From assembly GCA_045597845.1 (NCBI GenBank), contig JAZLKZ010000060.1, forward strand, positions 1 to 35,937: a DNA stretch of 35,937 bases, read 5' to 3'. Positions 1-7,943 of the stretch are shown in pieces. Both the position numbers and the translations under genes were made by a program. This DNA comes from Colimorpha sp045597845. Lineage in GTDB: Bacteria; Bacteroidota; Bacteroidia; Bacteroidales; P3. The notes beneath the pieces are model-generated. The model saw only the letters and a list, made by a program, of their open reading frames with translations, searched no databases and had not been told where the DNA came from. Each line of letters starts with the position of its first letter. Position 1 is the stretch's first letter.

Positions 1-1053
1 GTCGGCAGAAGGGCCAAAGGAACTGAAGTTGATGTGGCGGTATTTTGTGAGCGATGCTTCAGTACCTCCAACGCAGAGTACGTTCTCGGCATCGGAAGGG
101 GTAACAATGGTGCGCCATTGTTTATCTGTGCCTTCGTTGCCTGCCGAGTTGCAAACCAAGATTCCTTTCTCTACCGCCATGTTGGCGGCTTTCGCCACGT
201 ATGAAGTCCCGTCCATGTCGGTGGTATAGTAGCGCTCTTTACCGTATCCTAGCGAACTGCTGATGATGTCGGCGCCCTGTTGGTCGGCACGTTCCATGGC
301 CATCATCCACCATACTTCTTCTTTGAAGGGTTCCAGATTCACTTCGGTGCGGTAGAGCAGGAACTCAGACTCGGTGGCAAGACCCAATTTTAGGTCGCCC
401 ATAAGTCCGGTGATACAGCTCAATGTCATGCATCCGTGAGAACTCCAGCCATAGACATCGGCTTTTTTGTTGGGGAAGTTCCAAGTGTCGATGATGCGGT
501 TGTTGTCGCGCAGATGTTTGAAAGCAGGATGCTTATCGACCGAGGGGAAGCCGCCGTCGAACACGGCGATACGAATGCCTTTGCCGGTGATGTTGTTTTT
601 AACAAACTCCTGACCTTGCATACGGAGCAGTTGGTCGGAAAGTCTTGCCGTGTCAGCGGGTGTGAGTTGCGAGGATTCAAAGCTTTCGGCTTGCGCCAAC
701 TGCATATTTGCGGCAATCAGTTGGGTGTGGCTCACAAAAGGCAGATCCTGAATTTGTGAAATCTGGTCTGGTGTCGCCATCACTGCCATGGCGTTGAGCC
801 AGCGGGACTGGCCAACATCCTCGATGACAAGCGCGTCAATCTGCGAGACATAACTGCCGTTAAGCGGATAGTTGCTGATGTCGTAGAGGTCTGAACCACA
901 TTGGCGGTAGCGTTCTATGGCCTTGGCGTCAAAATAAGCGTAGGGGTCGAACGTGGTGCCCTGCTTGTCGGTGAGGAACACCCAATAGCAGGACTGTGCG
1001 AATCCCATTTGGCAAACGATTGCCAGAATCAGTGTGATGACGATTTTTCTCAT
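1..1053 (-). CDS. Secreted S8 (subtilisin-like) serine peptidase, partial
   Basis: This is an open frame of 351 codons that runs off the left edge, so the C-terminus is missing. It starts at ATG 1053 with a signal peptide (MRKIVITLILAIVCQMGFAQ). I see the subtilase Asp motif (GIRIAVFDGG), the His motif (GWSSHGCM) and the oxyanion-hole Asn (NSAGNEG), in the right order. The catalytic Ser motif (GTS) would lie beyond the window. The family consists of exported endopeptidases. The start codon overlaps the recO stop by 4 bp (ATGA), so the two are probably translationally coupled. Because porZ lies just upstream in the same run, this could be a T9SS cargo, but the C-terminal sorting domain that would show it is not visible. 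Confidence is high for the family and low for the substrate. Confidence 0.88.
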   Translation of the reverse strand, partial: MRKIVITLILAIVCQMGFAQSCYWVFLTDKQGTTFDPYAYFDAKAIERYRQCGSDLYDISNYPLNGSYVSQIDALVIEDVGQSRWLNAMAVMATPDQISQIQDLPFVSHTQLIAANMQLAQAESFESSQLTPADTARLSDQLLRMQGQEFVKNNITGKGIRIAVFDGGFPSVDKHPAFKHLRDNNRIIDTWNFPNKKADVYGWSSHGCMTLSCITGLMGDLKLGLATESEFLLYRTEVNLEPFKEEVWWMMAMERADQQGADIISSSLGYGKERYYTTDMDGTSYVAKAANMAVEKGILVCNSAGNEGTDKQWRTIVTPSDAENVLCVGGTEASLTKYRHINFSSFGPSAD

Positions 1054-1784
1054 TGGAGCAAGGAATGTAATATTTCGTGTGATTGGAAATTGCGGAATCC
1101 GGTGAGGTGCAGTTGATAGTAGGTCACCATGGCGTTGATGATGGTGGTGCGTTGGTTCAATGGCACGGACCAGCCTGTAATCTGATGGTCGGCGAGATAT
1201 TCATGAAAAAGTCTCGACGGTTCTGTTGAGAGCGTTGATTCGGTGGCGTGAGAGACATATCTGCCTTCCTGTAGGTCGAACAGCGATTCGCGGTGGCTGA
1301 AGTTGTCCAAAGGAGCAATGCCCAGCAGCAGCGAGAGGTGCAGCAGAAAATGAATGGGAAGGTGCTGCATGTTGTCGTTTTCGTTGGTGTCGATTTCCAT
1401 CAAGGTTGCCACCACATAGTCGAAAATTTCGGGGTTTGGTTCTTCTTCGCGCAAGGTTTTGTACAGAAGCTCGTTCATGAAAAAGAGCAGCGACGACTTT
1501 ACGGGGTGCATCGGAATGCTGTTCCACGCCTGTTCGGGACGCATCTCTTTGATGAAATTGAGTTGTGTTTTTGGGTTGTTGTAAACCACCATGTCGAGAT
1601 AGGAGAGGGGTTGCAGCAGGTTCTGCTTGGTGCGGCTGTGTGCCGAGCGTACCCCTTTGATGATGTAGGAACGCACGCCCAACTGTCGCGTGAATACTTT
1701 CGCGACGATGCTCGTTTCCGAGTACTTGATGGTGTGAAGTACCAAGCCTTTGGTAGCGATTTGTATGTTCGACAGCGAGGGCAT
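1050..1784 (-). CDS. recO: DNA repair protein RecO
   Basis: This 244-residue protein has the RecO N-terminal OB-fold pattern (TKGLVLHTIKYSETSIVAKV, then a G-x-R-SYIIKGVRS stretch). RecO helps RecR load RecA on SSB-coated DNA in the RecF recombination pathway in the cytoplasm. The C-terminal half is helical and leucine-rich (HFLLHLSLLLGI), as in Bacteroidota RecO. I see no four-cysteine zinc motif of the kind some RecO proteins carry. It starts at ATG 1784, 21 bp after the porZ stop, and its stop overlaps the start of the peptidase gene. Length agrees with the family. Confidence 0.9.
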   Translation of the reverse strand: MPSLSNIQIATKGLVLHTIKYSETSIVAKVFTRQLGVRSYIIKGVRSAHSRTKQNLLQPLSYLDMVVYNNPKTQLNFIKEMRPEQAWNSIPMHPVKSSLLFFMNELLYKTLREEEPNPEIFDYVVATLMEIDTNENDNMQHLPIHFLLHLSLLLGIAPLDNFSHRESLFDLQEGRYVSHATESTLSTEPSRLFHEYLADHQITGWSVPLNQRTTIINAMVTYYQLHLTGFRNFQSHEILHSLLQ

Positions 1785-1805
1785 TGTAGGTTAAAAGACG
1801 TTTTC

Positions 1806-4124
1806 TTATCTGATAATCAATATTTTGGTTACAGAGCGGTTTCCTCCGTTTTCATCGGCTGCAAAGACATAATAGACTCCCGAAGCCACGGGTTCGCCCG
1901 AGTTGGTTTTGCCGTACCAGATGGCTTGTCCGCCAAGGGCTTGGGTTGAGAATACCACATGTCCGGCTGCATCGGTAATGTGTACCATGGCGTTGCGGGT
2001 AAATCCTTTTATGGCGATGGGACCGTTGTATCCAGGTTTGACGGGATTAGGAAAGGCGTGTATGTCGTTGGAAGGCAACGTTTCGGCGTAGGTTGCCGTG
2101 CTGCGATAGGATAGCATTCCCTTGTCGGTGCCCACAAAGACTTCGCCTGTCAGGGGTTGTATGGCAATGGAGATGATTTTGTCGGAGAAAAGAGGGCTGT
2201 TTGTGGTGTTGAAATGAGCCAATTCTTCCAAGCCGTTGCTGGATAGAAGGTATAGACCGCCGGCGGCTGTTCCCACCCATTTGCGGTTGGCTCCATCAAC
2301 GGCAATACAAGTAATGCTTTCGTAAGCCATCAGGTATTCCACTATTTCGCCTTCGTTGATAATGATGTTGCTACAAGTCACGGGCGACAGTTCTCCGCGT
2401 CCTCCCCGTTCAAAAGCCTTGTAGAGATCGTAGATGACCTTGATGCCTTTGTTGGTACCGATCCAGATGTCGCCCGATTGGTCTTGCGCCATGCAGTTTA
2501 CGGCTATGGTGTTCATCTTACTGCCGTAGTTGGGGTCGATGTAGGCTTGTTTGCTTTCGCCGTCGTGTACGAAAATCTTGTTGGCGGAACCGGCGAAGAG
2601 TTTGTATCCATGTATGCTGTCGTAGATGATTTTGTCCACTTCGGCACGTGCCACCATAGACTCGGTGTTGAACCCTTTCCAAGTGCCATCGGTGTGTCGA
2701 ACCGCAAGTGAATTTGCGTTGAGCGAGTTGGTGACCCAAAGATTTCCTTCTAGGTCGAAAGCCACGCCACCCGTTCGTAGACTTCTGAAATTTGTGGATT
2801 TGTATGGTGTCAGCACATGGTTGGTGTTGCTTTCGTTATAGACGTTGATGATGCTGTCGTGTTGGATTTCGATGATGCCGTTGCCCCATGATGCCGCCAT
2901 CCAGTGCGTGGAGTCCAGCGGATCGACAGCAACGTCGATAAGGTCCATCAGCGTGTCTTTGGCAGTTCCCTGCAGTGCGTCCCAATGGTTGTCTCTGAAA
3001 ATGTTTATGTTGGCGGAAAGACCGATGTTGGCGTTGGTGGTTTGTTTGCCACCCGGACATACCAAGATGCGGCTCAAAGATGGAATAATGCGGTAGTTGG
3101 CGTTGGAATTGGGAGCGGAAGGGGAGAAAGGATAGGTGTCGTAGCGGCCTTTTGTGTCGAAAGCCACCAACCCTGCCCAATTGTGTGCGACCCACATCAT
3201 GGTGTCGCCCACCAGAAGGGCGTCGTTGGCTTGCATTCCCGACCAAGTGCCTTCGCCGTTGACGGTGAATAAAAGATTGAAATTGGAGTCCAGCACATCC
3301 ACTTTCGACCAATGGCATACTATGATGCGATTTTCGGTCATGCGAAGGGATTTGATTTCACCGCTATCGATGACAGACAATGAACCGTTGGGTTCTTGGC
3401 GGTAGAGTTTTTGTACGTCGGGTTCAAAGGTCTTTGTAACCACTGCAAGTTGATTTCCGTGGGTCTCCACAAGAAAGGGAACTTCATCACGAGGAAGTAG
3501 GTTTGTGTCGGCAGTCCAGTGAGAGAAAATGTTGAGGAACCTGTCGTCTGCAGGAGCGCTCATCAGGCCTCTTTGTGTAGTGGCGATAATGCGGTTGGAA
3601 GAAAAAGCGATGTCGGTGACGGGCAAGGTCTCTCCATTTTCGCCTATGTAGTAAGTGTCTTTGATTTCTTTTCGCCGAATGTCGATGACAACGATTCCGA
3701 AGTCGCAAGCCAGGTAGGCGAGGTGGTCATGGAAAGTGATGCCATGAATACCCTTGCTTCCTGAGATGTTGCCGCGTTTGATGTCGGAAAGGTTGTGTAC
3801 CTCGTTGTCGAAGATTAGGTCGATGTTGCCGTTGGAGTATGCAACCACTAGAACCTTGGTACTGTTGTCGTAGGCCATCGTGGAGATGGATACATCCGAC
3901 AATGCGTTGATTTTGTCTATTCTGTCCGTTGTCCAGTCTTCGTAGTTGTAGTAGCAGATGACATTTTCGGCGCAGCCGAAAATCTGATGTTTTGAGGCGG
4001 TGAGGCAGGTGATATGGCTGAAGGAAGAGTGGTCGCGCCAATGTCCGATGCCCACCTGAGCGACCGATTGCATTTGGCAACAGAAGCAGGCCATTATCAA
4101 AATGAGATGTCGCTGTATAGTCAT
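1806..4124 (-). CDS. porZ: PorZ-like T9SS attachment-complex protein (beta-propeller, T9SS sorting domain)
   Basis: This 772-residue secreted protein has a signal peptide (cut near SVAQ), two blocks of repeated propeller blades (for example GDIWIGTNKGIKVI, NRKWVGTAAGGLYLL, GEVFVGTDKGMLSY) and a C-terminal domain from about residue 690. That domain reads NPVKPGYNG, then ITDAAGHVV, then SGEPVASGVYYV, then KILIIR, and it matches the type A T9SS sorting domain. PorZ (776 residues in Porphyromonas gingivalis) is a cell-surface member of the attachment complex with PorU, PorV and PorQ that anchors T9SS cargo. Length, architecture and position directly upstream of recO agree with that assignment. 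Other two-component-regulator-type propeller proteins look similar, so the symbol is probable rather than proven. Confidence 0.8.
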   Translation of the reverse strand: MTIQRHLILIMACFCCQMQSVAQVGIGHWRDHSSFSHITCLTASKHQIFGCAENVICYYNYEDWTTDRIDKINALSDVSISTMAYDNSTKVLVVAYSNGNIDLIFDNEVHNLSDIKRGNISGSKGIHGITFHDHLAYLACDFGIVVIDIRRKEIKDTYYIGENGETLPVTDIAFSSNRIIATTQRGLMSAPADDRFLNIFSHWTADTNLLPRDEVPFLVETHGNQLAVVTKTFEPDVQKLYRQEPNGSLSVIDSGEIKSLRMTENRIIVCHWSKVDVLDSNFNLLFTVNGEGTWSGMQANDALLVGDTMMWVAHNWAGLVAFDTKGRYDTYPFSPSAPNSNANYRIIPSLSRILVCPGGKQTTNANIGLSANINIFRDNHWDALQGTAKDTLMDLIDVAVDPLDSTHWMAASWGNGIIEIQHDSIINVYNESNTNHVLTPYKSTNFRSLRTGGVAFDLEGNLWVTNSLNANSLAVRHTDGTWKGFNTESMVARAEVDKIIYDSIHGYKLFAGSANKIFVHDGESKQAYIDPNYGSKMNTIAVNCMAQDQSGDIWIGTNKGIKVIYDLYKAFERGGRGELSPVTCSNIIINEGEIVEYLMAYESITCIAVDGANRKWVGTAAGGLYLLSSNGLEELAHFNTTNSPLFSDKIISIAIQPLTGEVFVGTDKGMLSYRSTATYAETLPSNDIHAFPNPVKPGYNGPIAIKGFTRNAMVHITDAAGHVVFSTQALGGQAIWYGKTNSGEPVASGVYYVFAADENGGNRSVTKILIIR

Positions 4125-4128
4125 TGTA

Positions 4129-4641
4129 CTATTGTTTTTTCTTGATAGTCAGCAATTGTGCCAGCAAAATCAAGCCGCCCGTCAGCAGTGTGCTCATGGC
4201 GGTGTTGACTATGATGCGCCAGAAATCTCTGTATTCGAAGATTTCGAGTGAGAAGTAGGCGAAAAAGAAAATCAGCAGCATTGCAATCATATAGGTGATG
4301 AACTGTTGTCCGGATACTGCGTAGATGCTGGGTACGTCAACATCGTCTTTCTCGCCGTGGGTGAGAATTCGGTTGCCGAACAGAATGCGGCATAGCGCCA
4401 TCAATGTGCAGGCGAAAGCGTGTAGCCCCAGCACGTTGCAGAAAATGTCAATGCCAAGTCCCATCACGAAGGCCATGCCAATCATCGCCATGCGGTTGGT
4501 GTTGGTGGGGAGCATGAGGATGAACATGAGGTAGAGGAATGGGCTGGCGCATCCGAAGATGGTGATTTTGTTCAAGATGAGAATCTGCAAGAAGAATAGG
4601 ATGAGGAATCTAAGCAGATTGGAAGTGATTAGTTTATTCAT
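4129..4641 (-). CDS. mreD: Rod shape-determining protein MreD
   Basis: This small hydrophobic protein of 170 residues has about five membrane segments (LRFLILFFLQILIL, PFLYLMFILMLP, MAMIGMAFVMGLGIDIF, MIAMLLIFFFAYFSL, GGLILLAQLL). It contains the family-typical LGIDIFCNVLGLHA stretch. MreD is the inner-membrane partner of MreC in the elongasome that directs lateral wall synthesis. ATG 4641 overlaps the mreC stop by 4 bp, and 4 bp separate its stop from the porZ start, so it is firmly in the minus-strand operon. Confidence 0.9.
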   Translation of the reverse strand: MNKLITSNLLRFLILFFLQILILNKITIFGCASPFLYLMFILMLPTNTNRMAMIGMAFVMGLGIDIFCNVLGLHAFACTLMALCRILFGNRILTHGEKDDVDVPSIYAVSGQQFITYMIAMLLIFFFAYFSLEIFEYRDFWRIIVNTAMSTLLTGGLILLAQLLTIKKKQ

Positions 4642-5492
4642 CTTTGATCCTCCTTTCCGTCGATGTCGGCGAGTACAGTTTGCATGAGAGAATCTTGTTC
4701 GGCTTTGAAATGGTTGTCAACAATATAGACGTAATCCAATTTGTTGAAGTCCGTGGAGAGTCGTACGGTTACCTCGTAAAAGCCGCTCCCGGGAACGGAT
4801 CCAAGTCCCTCAATGTATCCCACCATGATGCCTTCGGGAAAGTCGTTGGCGAGTCCGGAGGTGATGATGGTATCGTTTTTATAAAGTTTGTGAGTGGTAG
4901 GAATGTCGATGACCGTAGCATGTTGTGCATCGCGGCCTTTCCACACCAGTGATCCCGAAGTTCCTGTTCTCTTGATTTTTACGCTGTTGCGACTGTTTCT
5001 GTGTAGAATGGGCATGATGGTGGAGAAATTTCGCGTTGTGTTGACCACAACTCCTACGATGCCCAGGGGGGAGATGACCGCCATGTCGGGGCGAATGCCA
5101 TGCTGGGAACCCTTGTTAATCATGATGTAGTTGTTGTCGTGGCTCCAAGAGCTCTTGATGACTTGTGCTTCGGTATAGGCGTAGCGTTGTTTGTAGATTG
5201 TGTCGTTCACCTCAAATACAGAATCGGTGTAATGAATGTAGGACGACTCTAATTGGGCGTGGAGCAGGGCGTTCTCTTTGGCGAGCTGCTCGTTTTCGTG
5301 GCGCAGCCCGAAATATTCGTCCACCGACGCAACACCGTTGTACCATCTGCCGGCAATGCTGTTGGCCCAGGATGTCATCTTGGAGTTTTGATAGTAGCTG
5401 CTCTTGTTGAGCAACAATATTGCTATAATCTCCAGGAATACGAAGAGTATGATGAAGTTGTATTGTTTGATGAATTCGAAAAGTTGTCGCAT
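4638..5492 (-). CDS. mreC: Rod shape-determining protein MreC
   Basis: This 284-residue protein has one N-terminal membrane segment (NFIILFVFLEIIAILLL), a short coiled-coil region (EYFGLRHENEQLAKENALLHAQLE) and the periplasmic MreC beta domain. Family hallmarks are AQVIKSSWSHDNNYIMINKG, GIRPDMAVISPLGIVGVV and DTIITSGLANDFPEGIMVG. MreC lies in the periplasm and links the cytoskeleton to penicillin-binding proteins. It overlaps mreD by 4 bp and lies 84 bp after gmk. No mreB, mrdA or rodA gene is next to it in the window. Confidence 0.93.
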   Translation of the reverse strand: MRQLFEFIKQYNFIILFVFLEIIAILLLNKSSYYQNSKMTSWANSIAGRWYNGVASVDEYFGLRHENEQLAKENALLHAQLESSYIHYTDSVFEVNDTIYKQRYAYTEAQVIKSSWSHDNNYIMINKGSQHGIRPDMAVISPLGIVGVVVNTTRNFSTIMPILHRNSRNSVKIKRTGTSGSLVWKGRDAQHATVIDIPTTHKLYKNDTIITSGLANDFPEGIMVGYIEGLGSVPGSGFYEVTVRLSTDFNKLDYVYIVDNHFKAEQDSLMQTVLADIDGKEDQR

Positions 5493-5576
5493 CGCGTGAA
5501 AAGTAAAAGGTTTTTAGACCTGTTCTCTGGTGTTTTCGAGATTTGCTGTTTTGTTGTAGTAATTCAAAACGTTTTC

Positions 5577-6146
5577 TTAATCCTCCAAATAATTCTTGAT
5601 GATGTTCTTGGTCTTTTCCACCGCCTCTTGCAGATTGTCGTTGATTACGGTGACGTCGAATTTGTCGCTTTCTCGTAGTTCCGCCGCCGAGCGTCCCAGC
5701 CGTTTTACGATGGCCTCTTCGCTTTCGGTGCCGCGGCTGCGCAGGCGCTGTTCGAGTACTTCCACGCTGGGAGGCATTACAAATATGGCAAGAGCGCTGT
5801 CGCCGAAATATTTCTTCAGGTTCATGCCCCCGTTTACGTCCACGTCGAAAATAATGACGTTACCTTTGTCCCAGATGCGGTTGATCTCCGATTTAAGCGT
5901 TCCGTAGCATGTTCCTTCGTACACTTCTTCCCATTCGAGGAAGTCGCCTTGCTGAACGCGTTGCTTGAATGCTTCAGCCGAGAGGAAATAATAGTCTTTC
6001 CCGTCCACCTCCCCTTGGCGGGGTTTGCGCGAAGTGGCAGAGATGGAAAACTCGAAGCAGTTGAAATACTGTAGCAATTGCTTGATAATGGTCGTTTTGC
6101 CAGATCCCGAAGGGGCGGAAAACAATATGGCTTTGCGGTTGTCCAT
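5577..6146 (-). CDS. gmk: Guanylate kinase
   Basis: This 189-residue protein carries the P-loop SAPSGSGKTTI near the N-terminus, the GMP-binding stretch (ISATSRKPRQGEVDGKDYYF), FLEWEEVYEGTCYGT, and the Walker B/lid region (VIIFDVDVNGGMNLKK, then RLRSRGTESEEAIVKRL). It phosphorylates GMP to GDP with ATP in the cytoplasm. Length is usual for bacterial Gmk. It lies between a hypothetical gene (35 bp upstream) and mreC. An 84-bp gap separates it from mreC, with a weak small hairpin and no clear terminator. Confidence 0.96.
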   Translation of the reverse strand: MDNRKAILFSAPSGSGKTTIIKQLLQYFNCFEFSISATSRKPRQGEVDGKDYYFLSAEAFKQRVQQGDFLEWEEVYEGTCYGTLKSEINRIWDKGNVIIFDVDVNGGMNLKKYFGDSALAIFVMPPSVEVLEQRLRSRGTESEEAIVKRLGRSAAELRESDKFDVTVINDNLQEAVEKTKNIIKNYLED

Positions 6147-6181
6147 GCTGATGTCAGTTTGGAAAGAGTTGAATGCGGAAT

Positions 6182-7186
6182 TTAGAATTTTCTGTCGAAT
6201 AACGAGAAGAACGTCTTGACGGCCAGTGAGTTTTCTTCCCAGTGGTTGAGCTGAGAGATTGTTGAGACATATTCCAGTGCTTCTTCGCGCTGTTGTAATG
6301 TGTTCAGCTGCATGATGAAGTCGTTGTAACTTTTCATGTTGTTGTGAAACAGCTCATTGATGAAACTGAACTTGTCGTTGATGTTGATGATTGTACGCAG
6401 GTCGCTTATTTTCTGGCTGTTGACTCGGTTGGTGAGTTGCTCTTCGATGTTGTAGGAATAGGGGTGGAGCGATTCTCCGATAGTGCGGGGCGCGGAGAAT
6501 TGCTCGGGTTCTTCGATGGCTGTTTTCTTGAGATAGGAAAGCAATGAGGTTTGGGTGCGGCTTTGTTCGGGTTCGGGGCGTTTTGCCTCTTGGACAGGCG
6601 TTGGTTCGGGTTCGGGTTTCGGCTGTGCCTCTTCAATTGCTGGTTCGTCCGTGTTGGGGATGATTTCCTCAGGCGTATTGTCGATAGGCGCTTCCTCTTG
6701 CAGGATGGCGCTTTCTTGCATTGGCTCGTCGGACTCTTTTTCTCCAAAGAAAAGTTCGTCGTATTTTGCACCTTCGATGTTCTCCATGTCGTTGGAAGTT
6801 ACGAATTCAGATACGGTTTCTTCTGCTTCAGCGGGTGCAAAGGGAGGCAGTTCGGACTCTGTTTCTTTGGTTGCTTCCTCAGTCGTTTCGGTGGCTGCAA
6901 CTACGACTTTTGCAGCTTCGGGAACAGTCTCTTCGAATGTTGGTGTTACCAATAATGTTGGTTCACCCATGAGAGGTTCGTCGAAAGTTTCTTCTGTTGG
7001 GTCTTCTTGTTCCGCGGAGCAGGAAGTCGAGGATAAATCGAGTGCAAATCCATAGAGATTGCGGAGTTCTTGCAAGAAAAGGTCCCGATCGATGGCGGCA
7101 ATGTTTCCCTCGCAGTTTTCCATACGTTGCGCGAGGAGGCTGAGTCGCGCGATACTTGAAGAGAGTGTATTATTTTTTTTCATCAT
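6182..7186 (-). CDS. Conserved Bacteroidota hypothetical protein, acidic linker between two small domains
   Basis: This 334-residue protein has three parts. The first is a helical N-terminus (about 1-55: LSLLAQRMENCEGNIAAIDRDLF, LRNLYGFALDL). The second is a long low-complexity middle rich in Glu, Pro and Thr (about 60-225). The third is a helical C-terminal domain (about 240-334: LRTIININDKFSFINELFH, MKSYNDFIMQLNTL, then LNHWEENSLAVKTFFSLFDRKF). I recognise the C-terminal pattern from unnamed Bacteroidota proteins but know no function. No signal peptide or membrane segment is visible, so it is probably cytoplasmic. It is the first gene of the minus-strand run leading into gmk and mreCD. The initiating ATG is doubled (MMKK). 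Translation could begin at either. Confidence 0.7.
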   Translation of the reverse strand: MMKKNNTLSSSIARLSLLAQRMENCEGNIAAIDRDLFLQELRNLYGFALDLSSTSCSAEQEDPTEETFDEPLMGEPTLLVTPTFEETVPEAAKVVVAATETTEEATKETESELPPFAPAEAEETVSEFVTSNDMENIEGAKYDELFFGEKESDEPMQESAILQEEAPIDNTPEEIIPNTDEPAIEEAQPKPEPEPTPVQEAKRPEPEQSRTQTSLLSYLKKTAIEEPEQFSAPRTIGESLHPYSYNIEEQLTNRVNSQKISDLRTIININDKFSFINELFHNNMKSYNDFIMQLNTLQQREEALEYVSTISQLNHWEENSLAVKTFFSLFDRKF

Positions 7187-7624
7187 TTTGATATATAACT
7201 ATCGTATTGAGAATAATATAATTACGCACATTTTCGGTGTGCGTTTCATTTTGTAAAAATATAAAAATAATGAATATGCAACAAGATTTTTCGATGAAAG
7301 TTATCAATAACAACGGTTGAAAACCTTCCACCTTCTTAAATTGCTTTTGCAAGATGCTTATAATAGAGGTTTTTGGCGAGTTTGGAAAGTGTGCAAGGCG
7401 TGTCGTTTCATCGAGTTGGCTTGCGTTTTTGGGAATGCGTTGGCTATAAAAAAATCATTTCGTCAATTGTTCATAGTGAGCCACTTTCGATGTTGGATGT
7501 AATTTTTTTTGTCCAAAAATTTGTGGGTATCAAAATTTTAATATAACTTTGCAAAGTTTTTAGTAAGGCACATTATGTCGTTATGTGCAATAAATCAGAA
7601 TAATAACGTTAAAAAGTATATACC
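7187..7624. other. 438-bp intergenic stretch between divergent genes
   Basis: This is AT-rich sequence between the divergent starts of the acidic hypothetical gene and the 44-residue peptide gene. The only signal I can support is the plus-strand promoter at its right end (7520-7551). I see no tRNA-like fold and no convincing open frame. The short frames on both strands lack any protein-like pattern. Confidence 0.5.
7520..7551 (+). promoter_or_regulatory. Bacteroidota-type promoter for the 44-residue peptide gene
   Basis: TTTG at 7520-7523 and TAACTTTG at 7544-7551 are 20 bp apart. This matches the Bacteroidota sigma-ABfr consensus (TTTG, 19-21 bp, TAnnTTTG). Transcription would begin near 7558, giving a leader of about 67 nt before ATG 7625. 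Confidence 0.7.
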
Positions 7625-7759
7625 ATGGGCATTAATGCAAACAAAAAAGTAAAGAGAAGAAAGGTCAGAATTAATGGCAACAAGAACTCCACCAATAACT
7701 GGGGTTTGAATGCAGCTGGTTGGAACGCTGTTCACAAAGCCATTATCAACGCTGAATAA
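7625..7759 (+). CDS. 44-residue basic small protein, monocistronic
   Basis: This is a short frame of 44 codons: ATG 7625, stop TAA 7757-7759. The N-terminal half is strongly basic (KKVKRRKVR within the first 15 residues) and Asn-rich. The C-terminal half (NWGLNAAGWNAVHKAIINAE) can form an amphipathic helix. It sits alone between a consensus promoter (7520-7551) and a strong intrinsic terminator (7780-7810), an arrangement that supports a real, well-expressed gene. The charge suggests nucleic-acid or ribosome binding, which is inference only. I do not recognise the family. It somewhat recalls the size and basic N-terminus of ribosomal protein Thx, but the sequence does not match what I know of Thx. 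It could also be a peptide-coding small RNA. Confidence 0.65.
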   Translation: MGINANKKVKRRKVRINGNKNSTNNWGLNAAGWNAVHKAIINAE

Positions 7760-7779
7760 TCGCTTTCTCTAACAAAATG

Positions 7780-7810
7780 AAAAAGCTTCATGGCCATGAA
7801 GCTTTTTTTG
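7780..7810 (+). terminator. Intrinsic terminator of the 44-residue peptide gene
   Basis: A perfect 14-bp inverted repeat (7780-7793 with 7794-7807, centred on GGCC) is followed directly by a T tract. It begins 20 bp after the stop codon. Confidence 0.9.
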
Positions 7811-7879
7811 TTTTATGGATAGTGCGTTTGTGTGCATAACTGCAATCCTTCAGATGGTTGGAGTAAAAATCAATAAGCA

Positions 7880-7911
7880 TTGTTGAGTTTGGGAATAATT
7901 GTGTACTTTTG
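7880..7911 (+). promoter_or_regulatory. Bacteroidota-type promoter for the 7944 gene; fixes its start
   Basis: TTG at 7880-7882 and TACTTTTG at 7904-7911 are 21 bp apart. Transcription would begin near 7917, about 27 nt before ATG 7944. The earlier in-frame TTG at 7899 lies inside this promoter, so ATG 7944 is the better start. Confidence 0.6.
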
Positions 7912-7943
7912 CAAAATACGAAAAGCATCAGTCCTTTTTGCCC

